A program made the position numbers and the translations under genes. A model generated the notes under the pieces. The model was not told the origin of the DNA. It searched no databases and saw nothing but the letters and a program-made list of their open reading frames with translations. A stretch of DNA of 64,000 bases from UBA6168 sp964423205 (GTDB lineage: Bacteria > Bacteroidota > Bacteroidia > Chitinophagales > Saprospiraceae), in NCBI GenBank assembly GCA_964423205.1, contig CAYRDX010000014.1, positions 1 to 64,000 on the forward strand. Reading direction: 5' to 3'. Of the stretch, positions 23,633-32,086 are shown piece after piece (positions within the stretch are counted from its first letter, which is position 1; every line of letters begins with the position of its first letter).

Positions 23633-24172
23633 TTATTTACGATTGAATGTGATTTGCAAAATCTCCAAAAAAGATGACCACACTTCTTTTAACCAATTTT
23701 CCTCAAATATCGTTTGACGAAGATTGACAACCAAAACTTCAGGCTTAATGTTCCAGTCTTCCGGAATCTCAGAAAGTATAGCCTTAAGATGTGAATTACA
23801 CTTACTAATGCCCGAATAAAATGCATTTTTCAGCCGTGCAATCTTATCGGCATTTGAAAGCTCTTTTCTTGAAAACAGCATTTGGAAGATTGGAGTGCTT
23901 AATAGGGAGTCCCCATCTGTAAGTAACCTTAGTTTGTCTCCAGGGCTACCGTGATTAAAAATTGCCTGGTGATCGATGGGTACGAAACGGTATCCATTTG
24001 TTATATCACAAAGCAGGTTGTAATTATTTGCATTTCTATCCTCGTTGCTAATCCACAAGTCAAAAAGTGCGATCAGCAATAATTCATCCTTTTTAATGAA
24101 CAAGTTCTTTTGATAATTTGACATGCCCTCCATCAACTTAGAGCTTGTTTGGAATTTGGTCACTTGGCTCAA
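23633..24172 (-). pseudogene. HipA-like kinase, N-terminal half lost at a MITE junction
   Basis: About 169 native residues remain. LFDLWISNEDRNANNYNLL and RFVPIDHQAIFNHG match the catalytic N-x-D-R-x-x-x-N loop and the metal-binding D-H of HipA_2-type kinases. The N-terminal nucleotide-binding lobe, normally about 100 residues, is absent. The first 10 codons of the open frame come from MITE copy 2 (24141-24172), so the gene is truncated exactly at the element. The missing part is not found on the far side of the MITE (24301-24515), so sequence was deleted rather than only interrupted. Confidence 0.75.
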
Positions 24173-24300
24173 AACGACCCTTTTTCGCCACTTTTTCAGC
24201 TTTTTTCAGTCAAGTAGTCCCGCTATTCTCCTTCAAAAAGCCAAAAAATTGACGAAAAATTTCTCGTTTTTAGCTCAAGCACTAAATCCCAAACAAGCTC
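24141..24300. mobile_element. MITE copy 2 (160 bp)
   Basis: Same length as copies 1 and 3, with full terminal repeats GAGCTTGTTTGG/CCAAACAAGCTC. It differs from copy 1 by one base near its right end (TTTTTAGCTC instead of TTTTTAACTC). The flanks are TTA and TAA, not identical, in keeping with a deletion or rearrangement on one side after insertion. It cuts off the HipA-like kinase gene. Confidence 0.85.
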
Positions 24301-24315
24301 TAAGATAAAAGACGT

Positions 24316-24335
24316 ATCCCGATAGCTATCGGGAT
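24316..24335. repeat. 20-bp perfect palindrome with GATAGCTATC core
   Basis: ATCCC-GATAGCTATC-GGGAT is fully self-complementary and shares its core with the palindrome at 107-124. It lies 15 bp beyond MITE copy 2 in a gene-free stretch (24301-24515) in which I see nothing else but AT-rich TCATCAATCATATATCG-type direct repeats. Confidence 0.7.
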
Positions 24336-24515
24336 TTGATTTTATGGAACGCACACGGCTGCTTCACGTCTCGGAAAATCAAAAATCTCATATCATCAAT
24401 CATATATCGTCAATCAAAAAACAGTCAAATACCAGAACCAATCGACCCTGAGGTGTAGGGGAGTAATGCAAAAGACCAGGAAGAAAGGTCGGACTATGAA
24501 AACTGATGTGATTCA

Positions 24516-25019
24516 TCACACAAACAACTGTGCGATGGTTTTCATAGTCAGAAACATCTTGCCGCTGTCCGGTAGTTTTATAAAGCCGAATTTCGCATAA
24601 AAGGCTTCGGCAGCTTCGTCCAGCGGGTCGACGACTACTGCGATTGAACCGATGGTCGCACTGGCCAGGTAACTCCGCTTCAATGCATCAATCAGCAGTA
24701 TTTTACCAATGCCATGTCCTTGAAAGCGGGTATCGGTCGCCAGCCGGCCGAGCAAGGTAGCGGGAAGATAGCGGTATGACCTGGGAAGTTTTTTTCTGAC
24801 AGCTTCCGGCACCTGGTCTAAAGGAATGCTGGCATTGGAAAGGGTGTAATAACCTTGTATGAGTTTGCTTTCTTTGTCTTTCAGTACGAAACAGGCGGCC
24901 AATTTTCTTTTGATGTCCTGTCCAGCCTGCTTGTGCAGGTATTCATCGAGTAAGTCTTTTCCACATGAAAAGTCTGACTTTGGATGGGCGGGGCTGAGGG
25001 GTTCTGTACGGAAATTCAT
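24516..25019 (-). CDS. GNAT-family toxin (TacT/AtaT-like)
   Basis: A 167-residue GNAT acetyltransferase. LGRLATDTRFQGHGIGKIL is the acetyl-CoA pyrophosphate loop, and CFVLKD, GYYTLSNASI and AFYAKFGFIKL are standard TacT-class blocks. Such toxins acetylate aminoacyl-tRNAs and block translation. The ATG at 25019 overlaps the antitoxin stop (ATGA), the usual translational coupling. All key residues look intact, so the toxin is probably active. Confidence 0.92.
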   Translation of the reverse strand: MNFRTEPLSPAHPKSDFSCGKDLLDEYLHKQAGQDIKRKLAACFVLKDKESKLIQGYYTLSNASIPLDQVPEAVRKKLPRSYRYLPATLLGRLATDTRFQGHGIGKILLIDALKRSYLASATIGSIAVVVDPLDEAAEAFYAKFGFIKLPDSGKMFLTMKTIAQLFV

Positions 25020-25303
25020 TGGCTGAGCAGCTCATTATGCAGTTTAGCCGCTTCCTTCAGAGCAGCATTTGGACTCTCAGGATTCATGACGGCAGAAAAG
25101 AATAACTCCTCGTCTCTGCGCGAGGCAAGTATCATTTCGCTTTCTTCAATGATTTCTTTAGCCTTTTCTTTTGCGGCTGCCAGGATAAACTCAGTAAGGC
25201 TGCGGAAGCCACCTAGTTTTACGGCTCTTTCAAAGAGCTTCTTCTGCTCTACGGGCAATCTGGTATCAAACCTGGCTGTTTTTTCAATGTTTGTATCTGA
25301 CAT
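25016..25303 (-). CDS. DUF1778/ribbon-helix-helix antitoxin (TacA-like)
   Basis: A 95-residue protein. TARFDTRLPVEQKKLFERA is the ribbon strand and first helix, and SLTEFILAAAKEKAKEII the second helix of the RHH DNA-binding domain. The C-terminal part neutralises the GNAT toxin. The start chosen is the ATG at 25303; the frame is open to a TTG at 25345, but that stretch overlaps the promoter. Confidence 0.92.
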   Translation of the reverse strand: MSDTNIEKTARFDTRLPVEQKKLFERAVKLGGFRSLTEFILAAAKEKAKEIIEESEMILASRRDEELFFSAVMNPESPNAALKEAAKLHNELLSQ

Positions 25304-25319
25304 CTCAATAATTTTGGGA

Positions 25320-25358
25320 CAAATGTACGGTAATATTCCGCACAAGGCAAGGTAATAT
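25320..25358 (-). promoter_or_regulatory. Promoter and paired operators of the TacAT-like operon
   Basis: On the minus strand TTG (25350-25348), a 20-bp spacer and TACATTTG (25327-25320) form a canonical Bacteroidota promoter. Direct repeats GGTAATAT on the plus strand at 25329-25336 (inside the spacer) and 25351-25358 (just upstream of -33) are 22 bp apart, two helical turns. They are good candidates for RHH antitoxin binding. Confidence 0.65.
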
Positions 25359-25867
25359 ACGGGAATAATCTGTACAAATCGAGTATATTATTTTTCAAGA
25401 CAAACAAAACGAGTCAACTCCTATTTTACTTTCGTCAGAGCACTTTTCTTCCTCTCAACCTCAGCCTCTGTTCGAACCACATTTTTTCTTTTGGTAGAAA
25501 CTGCACCGGTGAGAATTTAAAGGCGTTGCTGTAACCCTTGAACATGAAATCAAACTTTGCTATTGAAATCATTTAGACAAAGTGAGTTGAGTCAAATGGC
25601 AATATGTGGTCTACCGTCGGTCCTATCAAACGTAGTATAACTGTCCGTTACCCCCCCCCAACTCAATTCATGGGACAGTGTCCCACTTTTTTGAAAAACG
25701 AGGTAAAGTTTCCTCATGTAAGAAGGTTGGAACGGCCAAACCCCTTTCCATAGGCCAAAGCGCCCCCATCCCACAATCCCTCTTTAACTCACCCTTCCTT
25801 TTACCTACATTTGTCGGAAGACAATAGCGTGGCAAATTTTCGATTCTATTAATCCGCAACTCCGATT
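25359..25867. other. Gene-free region before the DNA methyltransferase
   Basis: No gene is seen. It holds a perfect 15-bp palindrome TGGGACAGTGTCCCA (25671-25685), a C9 run (25651-25659), and TACATTTG at 25806-25813, a -7 box 55 bp before the methyltransferase ATG. Confidence 0.5.
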
Positions 25868-27484
25868 ATGCGTGACCTTTTAAATGAATGGAGTGAAATG
25901 TTTGGCAAAGCCGAAGGTACCAACCGCCTTTTGAAAAAGCCAGTTTTTACCAACTTCAGGCGATACGACCAAGAGGGTGTCGATGAGGTTACTGAACTCA
26001 AATCTGTTGACAACCTGCTGTTAAAAGGAGACAACCTGCCCATTTTACATTCCCTGCTGAAAAACTACAAGGGAAAAATTAAACTCATCTACATTGACCC
26101 TCCCTACAACACGGGGAATGACAGCTTTGTGTATAACGACAAGTTTGTACATGCAGCGTGGTTGACTTTCATGAAGAACCGCTTGAAAGTGGCCAAAAAA
26201 CTGTTGCATCCGGAAGGGGCCCTTTTTATTCAGATTGATGACAATGAAATGGCCTATCTGAAAGTGTTGTGCGATGAAATATTTGGCAGAGAAAATTTCA
26301 AAGAATGTATTTCTGTGAAGAACGGCACCGAAAGTGGGGTGAATGCCATCAACGTAACCAGGGGGGAAAGACTGTTCAAGGTCAAAGAGCACATTTTGTA
26401 TTATGCAAAAGACAAGTCCCTTCATCGATTTAATCCTCTTTTCGTAAAAGCAGTTTCATACAATCAAAGCTACAGGTTTGAGCTGATGAAGAATAAAGAG
26501 GGTTACTTCGTAAAGGATGTGTACAAGGATATTTTGTTAAAACTGTTCCATCGTGATTCCCTCCACGGCCTGACGAAAGAACAGAAGTTTTTGTTTAACG
26601 CCACTTTTGAGGAGTATTGTTTGGCAAAAAGTGATGCCATCTATGCGCTGAAATCGGATATCCAAAAATCCGGTTCCGCCTTTAAGACATTGGCTGCAGA
26701 GAACAAAAGGAAAGGCATCGTAGAAGAATACCAAACCTACGATGGCAGAATGATTCTCGTGTACCAGGGAGCCATGCTTACCCCTTTAAAGGAAAGAATA
26801 GTGGAGGAAAACGGCACCAAATATTACGGCACCCTTGTTAGCGACTTTTGGGGGGATATCGGAGCTACTCCTTCCATGGAGGGTGGTGTCAATCTGAAAG
26901 CTGGAAAGAAACCAGAAAAACTCCTGAAACGCATAATCAACCTGTGCTCAGAGGAAAATGACCTTGTACTCGACTTTTTTCTGGGCAGTGGAACGACGGC
27001 AGCAACTGCATTAAAAATGAAAAGGCGCTTCATCGGAATCGAGTTGAATGATTACGGAGATAACGACAGTCTGGTCAGATTGCAGAATGTAATTGCAGGT
27101 GAACAAAGTGGCATCAGCAAAGACAGTGATGTAACCTGGTCAGGAGGCGGTTCTTTTATTTCCGCAGAAATCAAAAGCCTGAATGAAACATTTGAACAGG
27201 AGTTAGAACAGTGTAAACAGGAAAAGGACATTGATTCATTGTTGGATAAAGTACTTCTAATAGGTAATCCCGATTCGAAACGCTTAAAGGTTAAGTTTGA
27301 CCAGTTTCATGCCCGATATGCGGGATTGGATTTTGGTGAAAAAAAGCTGCTCCTCAAGGGGTTGTTGGATAAGTATCAATTTTTCCTGCCCTATTCCGCC
27401 ATGGAAAATCCACAGTTTATGATTGATGAAAAGACAAAGAAGCTCAATCATCAATTCTACAGAGTTTCATTTAAGAAAGAATAG
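25868..27484 (+). CDS. mod: Type III-like adenine DNA methyltransferase, no restriction partner
   Basis: A 538-residue beta-class N6-adenine methyltransferase. The catalytic motif IV is LIYIDPPYNTGNDSF near residue 75, followed by FVHAAWLTFMKNRL. The SAM-binding motif I is LDFFLGSGTTAATAL near residue 375. The region between them (about residues 140-340), with NGTESGVNA and HILYYAKDK, is the probable target-recognition part. Type III Mod proteins normally precede a Res helicase-nuclease; the next gene here is an unrelated membrane protein, so this is a solitary enzyme or an eroded system. It may act epigenetically. Confidence 0.9.
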   Translation: MRDLLNEWSEMFGKAEGTNRLLKKPVFTNFRRYDQEGVDEVTELKSVDNLLLKGDNLPILHSLLKNYKGKIKLIYIDPPYNTGNDSFVYNDKFVHAAWLTFMKNRLKVAKKLLHPEGALFIQIDDNEMAYLKVLCDEIFGRENFKECISVKNGTESGVNAINVTRGERLFKVKEHILYYAKDKSLHRFNPLFVKAVSYNQSYRFELMKNKEGYFVKDVYKDILLKLFHRDSLHGLTKEQKFLFNATFEEYCLAKSDAIYALKSDIQKSGSAFKTLAAENKRKGIVEEYQTYDGRMILVYQGAMLTPLKERIVEENGTKYYGTLVSDFWGDIGATPSMEGGVNLKAGKKPEKLLKRIINLCSEENDLVLDFFLGSGTTAATALKMKRRFIGIELNDYGDNDSLVRLQNVIAGEQSGISKDSDVTWSGGGSFISAEIKSLNETFEQELEQCKQEKDIDSLLDKVLLIGNPDSKRLKVKFDQFHARYAGLDFGEKKLLLKGLLDKYQFFLPYSAMENPQFMIDEKTKKLNHQFYRVSFKKE

Positions 27485-27591
27485 AACCAATGTGGTTAAA
27501 TCTCTAAAAATGGCATCCCAGTTTTTATGTTGCCAGCTGTACAAGCCCGTCAAATTTACAGGCCAATGACCTACCGGTTAATTTCCATTTC

Positions 27592-27599
27592 TACCTTTG
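27592..27599 (+). promoter_or_regulatory. -7 box before the polytopic membrane protein gene
   Basis: TACCTTTG matches TAnnTTTG and lies 42 bp before the ATG at 27642. This is why a TTG inside the box (27597) should not be taken as the start codon. Confidence 0.45.
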
Positions 27600-27641
27600 T
27601 CAGTGCACCTCAATAAGAATCCAGTCACAACTGCTAAGCAC

Positions 27642-28838
27642 ATGAAAACGGCTGTTCGATACACCTTTCTTTGCCTGATTACCCTTGCTGTTTTGGGCGC
27701 CCTTCTGAGAGCACTTCCGTTCATAACTGCTCCAGGTTTTTCATTTGAAAATCTACGGCATGCCCACTCCCATCTGGCATTTTTGGGATGGGTATATCCT
27801 GCTCTTTTTCTGGGGATAGTGCACTTTTTTCTGCCGTCTGGAACTTTTGAAAAACCCGAATTCAAAAGACTCTTCTGGTGGTCGATGGTAGTGGTGGCCA
27901 TAATGACCATTGCATTTGCTTTAACGGGATATGGACCTGTTTCGATTTCATTGCTCATTCTTCACACGGTTTTAGCTTTCTTTTTTCTGAGAGTCTTTAT
28001 CAAAAATTGGCAAAGAAGCAGGGCTTTGCTTTCTGGAAGGTTTTTAATCACAGCTTTCATCTGTTTCATTGTTTCCTCCTTTGGCCCAATAGCTATCCCA
28101 TACGTCCAGTTTGGGACAGAAGACAGCTTTTACTGGATGAAATACGCCGTCCATTTTTATCTCTATTTTCAATATGGTGGATGGTTTTTGTTCGGTGTGC
28201 TGGCCATACTGCTGAAATCTATTGAAAAAGAAGGCTTTTATTTCCCTTCCATAAGGATTTCAAGAGCATGGTTCTTCCTGGTGGTGGGTCTGTTGCCCTT
28301 GTATTTTTTGGGTACTCCTGTTTTTGGTGAAAGTCCGGGGCTTAGGACGATTGTTTTGGCCGCAGCCCTTTTATCAGGTCTCGGTATCTATTATTTCATA
28401 AGGGATGTTTATCCAGATTTACCGGGCAAAGGTTTTTCTGGACTGCTCATTCACCTGGTATTGATATTTTTTGCCTCCAAAAACATCATGGAGATTTTGG
28501 CCTCCTCGCCAATTATCACAAATGTGACTGCTTACCTCAACCATTTTATGGTACTGACTTACCTGCACTGGTTTCTGCTGGGTTTTGTCACCATTTTCTT
28601 TTTATGGATGTTCGGAGAAATGGGCTTCGGTCAGGATTCTTCCCGATTGAAATGGGTGGGGTTGGCAGTTTTTGGGCTGGGATTCCTGTGTACGGAGTTT
28701 TATCTTTTTTCCATGGCACTCAACTCACCTTTGCCAAATTTCAATGAAGGAGTATTGTTTGGTTCACTACTGATGATGTTGGGGCTGATTATTTTATCAT
28801 TGCCATATCTTTCTTTAAAAAAGAGATCTTCTATCTAA
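27642..28838 (+). CDS. Polytopic membrane protein with conserved histidines
   Basis: About 398 residues with 11-12 predicted transmembrane helices. HAHSHLAFLGWVYPALFLG, HFYLYFQYGGWFLFG and LNHFMVLTYLHWFLLGF place histidines inside helices, as in heme-copper oxidase subunit I or NnrS-type haem proteins. The full six-histidine ligand set of an oxidase is not demonstrable by eye, so a role as a haem- or copper-binding membrane protein is inference. It stands alone. Confidence 0.6.
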   Translation: MKTAVRYTFLCLITLAVLGALLRALPFITAPGFSFENLRHAHSHLAFLGWVYPALFLGIVHFFLPSGTFEKPEFKRLFWWSMVVVAIMTIAFALTGYGPVSISLLILHTVLAFFFLRVFIKNWQRSRALLSGRFLITAFICFIVSSFGPIAIPYVQFGTEDSFYWMKYAVHFYLYFQYGGWFLFGVLAILLKSIEKEGFYFPSIRISRAWFFLVVGLLPLYFLGTPVFGESPGLRTIVLAAALLSGLGIYYFIRDVYPDLPGKGFSGLLIHLVLIFFASKNIMEILASSPIITNVTAYLNHFMVLTYLHWFLLGFVTIFFLWMFGEMGFGQDSSRLKWVGLAVFGLGFLCTEFYLFSMALNSPLPNFNEGVLFGSLLMMLGLIILSLPYLSLKKRSSI

Positions 28839-28920
28839 AACAGACAGAGTGTGTCGTATCAGACATACAGCGTAACCAAAATCTGGATTGGTTCTTTACA
28901 TTTATACCAAAATCACTCTC

Positions 28921-30024
28921 ATGCCAATCCTCATCTTCATCTTGTTTCTTATGATATTTTCATGCAATCCTGCCAACGACAAATCAGCCATTATGACTTC
29001 CAAACTGGACGAGGCCTTTTCTGAATTAGAATCAGACAGTCTGGCTGGAGGTTCTATTTTCGTTGAAATGGATGGCAAGGTATTATACAGCAAATCCTTT
29101 GGATGCGCTGATTTTGAAACAAAAGAGGCATTTGACGAAAACACCGTTTCCAACCTGGGTTCCATATCCAAGACTATTGTTGCTTACGGCATTTTAAAAC
29201 TGCATGAACAGGGGAAACTCTCTATTGACGACCCCATTTCAAAATACTTTCCAGACTTTGTGAATCCGGACATCAGCAGCAGCATCCTTATCAGGCATTT
29301 CCTTACCCATACATCCGGGATTCCCGATTCACGAGAGGTAGTTGAAAACCCCGACTTTTACCTCACCGCCAACGACGAAGAAAATTTCGCCCCTCTTAAA
29401 GCCACCACCGCACTTGAGTTTGAGCCCGGCAGCCAATGGAATTATTCCAATCCCACATTTAATGGTTTGGCGCTGATTATCGAACAAGTCAGTGGTATGA
29501 AATGGCAGGATTACATTGCGGAGCAGATTTTCAAACCATCCGGGTTAACCACGAGTACCATTACCGACGGGGCACAACCAGCCTCAGGTGTGGCCCATGC
29601 ATACATTTACGAAAATGGACAGGCCAAAGAATACGACTACGGCGAGTACCCTACTTTTTGTGCCGCCGGCAATGGTGGTGTCTGGAGTTCCATCGAAGAA
29701 TTGAGGAAATACTATTATGCCATCAAAAAGAATCTGTTCGTTACCGATAGCAACATGGCCCTGAGTCAAAAGCTTTGGATACCCTCTAACTGGAGTAGGG
29801 AGGAGCCTCCCAGTAACGGCATGTCCTGGTTTGTTTATGAAAAAACAGAGGACCTCCCTTACAAAATGGTTGAGCATACAGGCTCACAGGGCGGCTTCAC
29901 CGCCATTATGACCATGATTCCTGATAAGGACCTTTTAATACTCATGTTATTCAACACCCCACGAAAAGTAACTGACCTGAGAGAATTGGTGATCAAACAA
30001 CTTCAGGAAGCTGGATTTTTATGA
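28921..30024 (+). CDS. Beta-lactamase-family serine hydrolase, lipoprotein
   Basis: A 367-residue class C/PBP4-type hydrolase. The signal LIFILFLMIFSCNP contains a lipobox-like LxIFSC cysteine, so it is probably an envelope lipoprotein. The catalytic motifs are SISK (SxxK), YSN (YxN), and HTGSQGG near the C-terminus in place of KTG. Such proteins act as esterases, peptidases or carboxypeptidases; actual beta-lactam resistance is not implied. The ATG at 28921 precedes the signal, and the TTG at 28888 is rejected as start. Confidence 0.88.
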   Translation: MPILIFILFLMIFSCNPANDKSAIMTSKLDEAFSELESDSLAGGSIFVEMDGKVLYSKSFGCADFETKEAFDENTVSNLGSISKTIVAYGILKLHEQGKLSIDDPISKYFPDFVNPDISSSILIRHFLTHTSGIPDSREVVENPDFYLTANDEENFAPLKATTALEFEPGSQWNYSNPTFNGLALIIEQVSGMKWQDYIAEQIFKPSGLTTSTITDGAQPASGVAHAYIYENGQAKEYDYGEYPTFCAAGNGGVWSSIEELRKYYYAIKKNLFVTDSNMALSQKLWIPSNWSREEPPSNGMSWFVYEKTEDLPYKMVEHTGSQGGFTAIMTMIPDKDLLILMLFNTPRKVTDLRELVIKQLQEAGFL

Positions 30025-30165
30025 TACAGGTTGAGTGCATGAAATCACAATAGAGTCTTTGCAGCGACTTCTTTAGCCTCTGTTCAACTTCGCTACTCGC
30101 ATTATTTGGTTGTGAGCGTTTATTTCATTTGTTTTGGATATCAATCTGATATAAATCAAGTTCCA

Positions 30166-31758
30166 ATGACTTTTATGAAAAAACTCTGCCTGTTCCTAAT
30201 TCTTTTCCTTTTTTGCATTTCTATCATGCGCTCTCAGGATAAAGCACCAATGCGCACTGAAGGAGAAGGCCCGTTTACCCAACTGATCATCCGGGGTGTA
30301 ACGCTGATAAACGGCAATAATGCTCCTCCAACTGGCCCTGTTGACATAGTTGTCGAAAAGAACCGCATTGTGCAAATCCAGAATGTTGGTTATCCGGGCG
30401 TGCCAATCGAGCAAAAAAGCCGGCCCAGGTTAAAACCCGGCGGAATGGAATTAGACGCTGAAGGTATGTACCTGATGCCCGGTTTTATCGACATGCATGC
30501 ACACACAGGTGGAAAAGCCCAGGGAGCAGGAGCGGAATATGTCTACAAACTGTGGATGGCGCACGGAATTACTACCATACGCGACCCAGCCTGCGGCAAT
30601 GGGCTTGACTGGGTATTGGAACACAAAAATAAAAGCCTTGCCAATACCATCACGGCTCCAAGAATTTTCGCATACACGTCATTTGGGCAAGGTGCTGAAC
30701 GCTTCCCTTCCACCCCTGAAGAAGCACGGCAATGGGTGCGCGACAACGCTCGCAAAGGTGCCGATGGAATCAAGTTTTTTGGAGCACCTCCTGAAATAAT
30801 GGCGGCAGCCTTGGATGAAAACAAGAAACTCGGACTGCGCTCAGCCTGCCATCATGCGCAAATGGATGTCGCCGGATGGAATGTTCTGAACAGCGCCCGT
30901 GCCGGACTGACCAGTATGGAACATTGGTACGGTTTGCCGGAAGCACTGTTCAACGACAGGACGGTACAAAATTACCCACTCGACTACAATTATCAGAACG
31001 AGCAAAACCGCTTCGAAGAGGCCGGTAAATTGTGGAAGCAGGCTGCCCCACCCCACTCCGAACATTGGAACAAAGTCATGAATGAATTGCTGGCTCTTGG
31101 CTTTACTTTGGATCCCACCTTTAACATTTATGAAGCCAACAGAGACTTGCACCGGGCACGGCGTGCTGAATGGCACGAAGATTATTCCCTACCCTCATTG
31201 TGGCGATTTTACGCACCCAGCAGAATTAGCCATGGTAGTTACTGGTTCAACTGGGGAACTGAGCAGGAAGTAGCCTGGAGAGAGAATTACAGGCTTTGGA
31301 TGGCTTTTATAAATGAGTATAAAAACCGTGGGGGCCGGGTAACAGCCGGGTCTGACAGCGGATTTATCTATCAGCTTTACGGTTTTGGGTTTATCCGTGA
31401 GCTGGAATTGTTGCGGGAGGCAGGCTTTCACCCTCTTGAAGTCATCAAAGCTGCAACCATGAATGGAGCTGAGGCTCTCGGAATCGCCGACCAGGTTGGA
31501 ACTGTGCAGGTTGGTAAGCTGGCCGATTTTGTGATAATTGAGGAGAATCCTCTGGCTAATCTTCAGGTACTCTATGGCACCGGTGCTATCCGTTTGAACG
31601 AAAACAATGAAGCCGAAAGAGTAGGCGGTGTGAAATACACCATTAAAGACGGCATCATCTTCGACGCTAAGAAACTATTGGCTGACGTAAGAGCCATGGT
31701 GAAAGCCGCCAGAGAAAAAGATGATTTTGAATTAACGCAGCCGGGGGTGAAGAATTGA
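30166..31758 (+). CDS. Exported metal-dependent amidohydrolase
   Basis: About 530 residues with a Sec signal (LCLFLILFLFCISIMRSQ). The TIM-barrel amidohydrolase motifs are GFIDMHAHTGG (HxH), SACHHAQMD and SMEHWYG (histidine ligands), and TAGSDSGF (catalytic Asp). The C-terminal GTVQVGKLADFVIIEENPL is the usual beta-sandwich closing block. Members hydrolyse cyclic amides or dipeptides; the substrate here is unknown. The start is the ATG at 30166, or the ATG at 30175 directly before the Lys-rich signal. Confidence 0.9.
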   Translation: MTFMKKLCLFLILFLFCISIMRSQDKAPMRTEGEGPFTQLIIRGVTLINGNNAPPTGPVDIVVEKNRIVQIQNVGYPGVPIEQKSRPRLKPGGMELDAEGMYLMPGFIDMHAHTGGKAQGAGAEYVYKLWMAHGITTIRDPACGNGLDWVLEHKNKSLANTITAPRIFAYTSFGQGAERFPSTPEEARQWVRDNARKGADGIKFFGAPPEIMAAALDENKKLGLRSACHHAQMDVAGWNVLNSARAGLTSMEHWYGLPEALFNDRTVQNYPLDYNYQNEQNRFEEAGKLWKQAAPPHSEHWNKVMNELLALGFTLDPTFNIYEANRDLHRARRAEWHEDYSLPSLWRFYAPSRISHGSYWFNWGTEQEVAWRENYRLWMAFINEYKNRGGRVTAGSDSGFIYQLYGFGFIRELELLREAGFHPLEVIKAATMNGAEALGIADQVGTVQVGKLADFVIIEENPLANLQVLYGTGAIRLNENNEAERVGGVKYTIKDGIIFDAKKLLADVRAMVKAAREKDDFELTQPGVKN

Positions 31759-31926
31759 GAATTGAGAATTGAGAATTGAGAATTGAGAATTGGACCCCGA
31801 GTACTCGGGGGAAATTGGAAATTGGAAATTGGAAACTGGAAATTGTGAGGTCTCATAAAGTTCAACCTATGAGATGCCGCCGAGCTGCCGCACCGTTACA
31901 CCGTTATACCGTTACACCGTTACACC
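31757..31926. repeat. Simple tandem repeats and palindrome after the amidohydrolase
   Basis: AATTGAG is repeated five times (about 31753-31790), followed by the perfect palindrome CCCCGAGTACTCGGGG (31795-31810), AAATTGG repeated three to four times (31812-31845) and ACCGTTAC/ACCGTTAT repeats (31892-31926). These are low-complexity satellites typical of Bacteroidota intergenic DNA. Confidence 0.75.
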
Positions 31927-32026
31927 NNNNNNNNNNNNNNNNNNNNNNNNNNNNNNNNNNNNNNNNNNNNNNNNNNNNNNNNNNNNNNNNNNNNNNNNNN
32001 NNNNNNNNNNNNNNNNNNNNNNNNNN
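31927..32026. other. Scaffold gap (100 N) flanked by the same 55 bp
   Basis: Positions 31872-31926 equal 32027-32081 base for base (55 bp). As at 19885, this looks like an unresolved k-mer overlap of 55, so the gap probably contains nothing and the duplication is probably not real. Confidence 0.85.
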
Positions 32027-32086
32027 AGATGCCGCCGAGCTGCCGCACCGTTACACCGTTATACCGTTACACCGTTACACCTTTTT

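Noticed and set aside
27485..27641. Search for a type III restriction (res) gene next to mod
   Set aside because: Only 157 bp lie before the next gene, an unrelated membrane protein, and the upstream side holds the toxin-antitoxin pair.
31872..32081. Duplicated GATGCCGCCGAGCTGCC segment as a true repeat
   Set aside because: The copies are exactly 55 bp and sit on the two sides of a 100-N gap, as expected for an assembly overlap.
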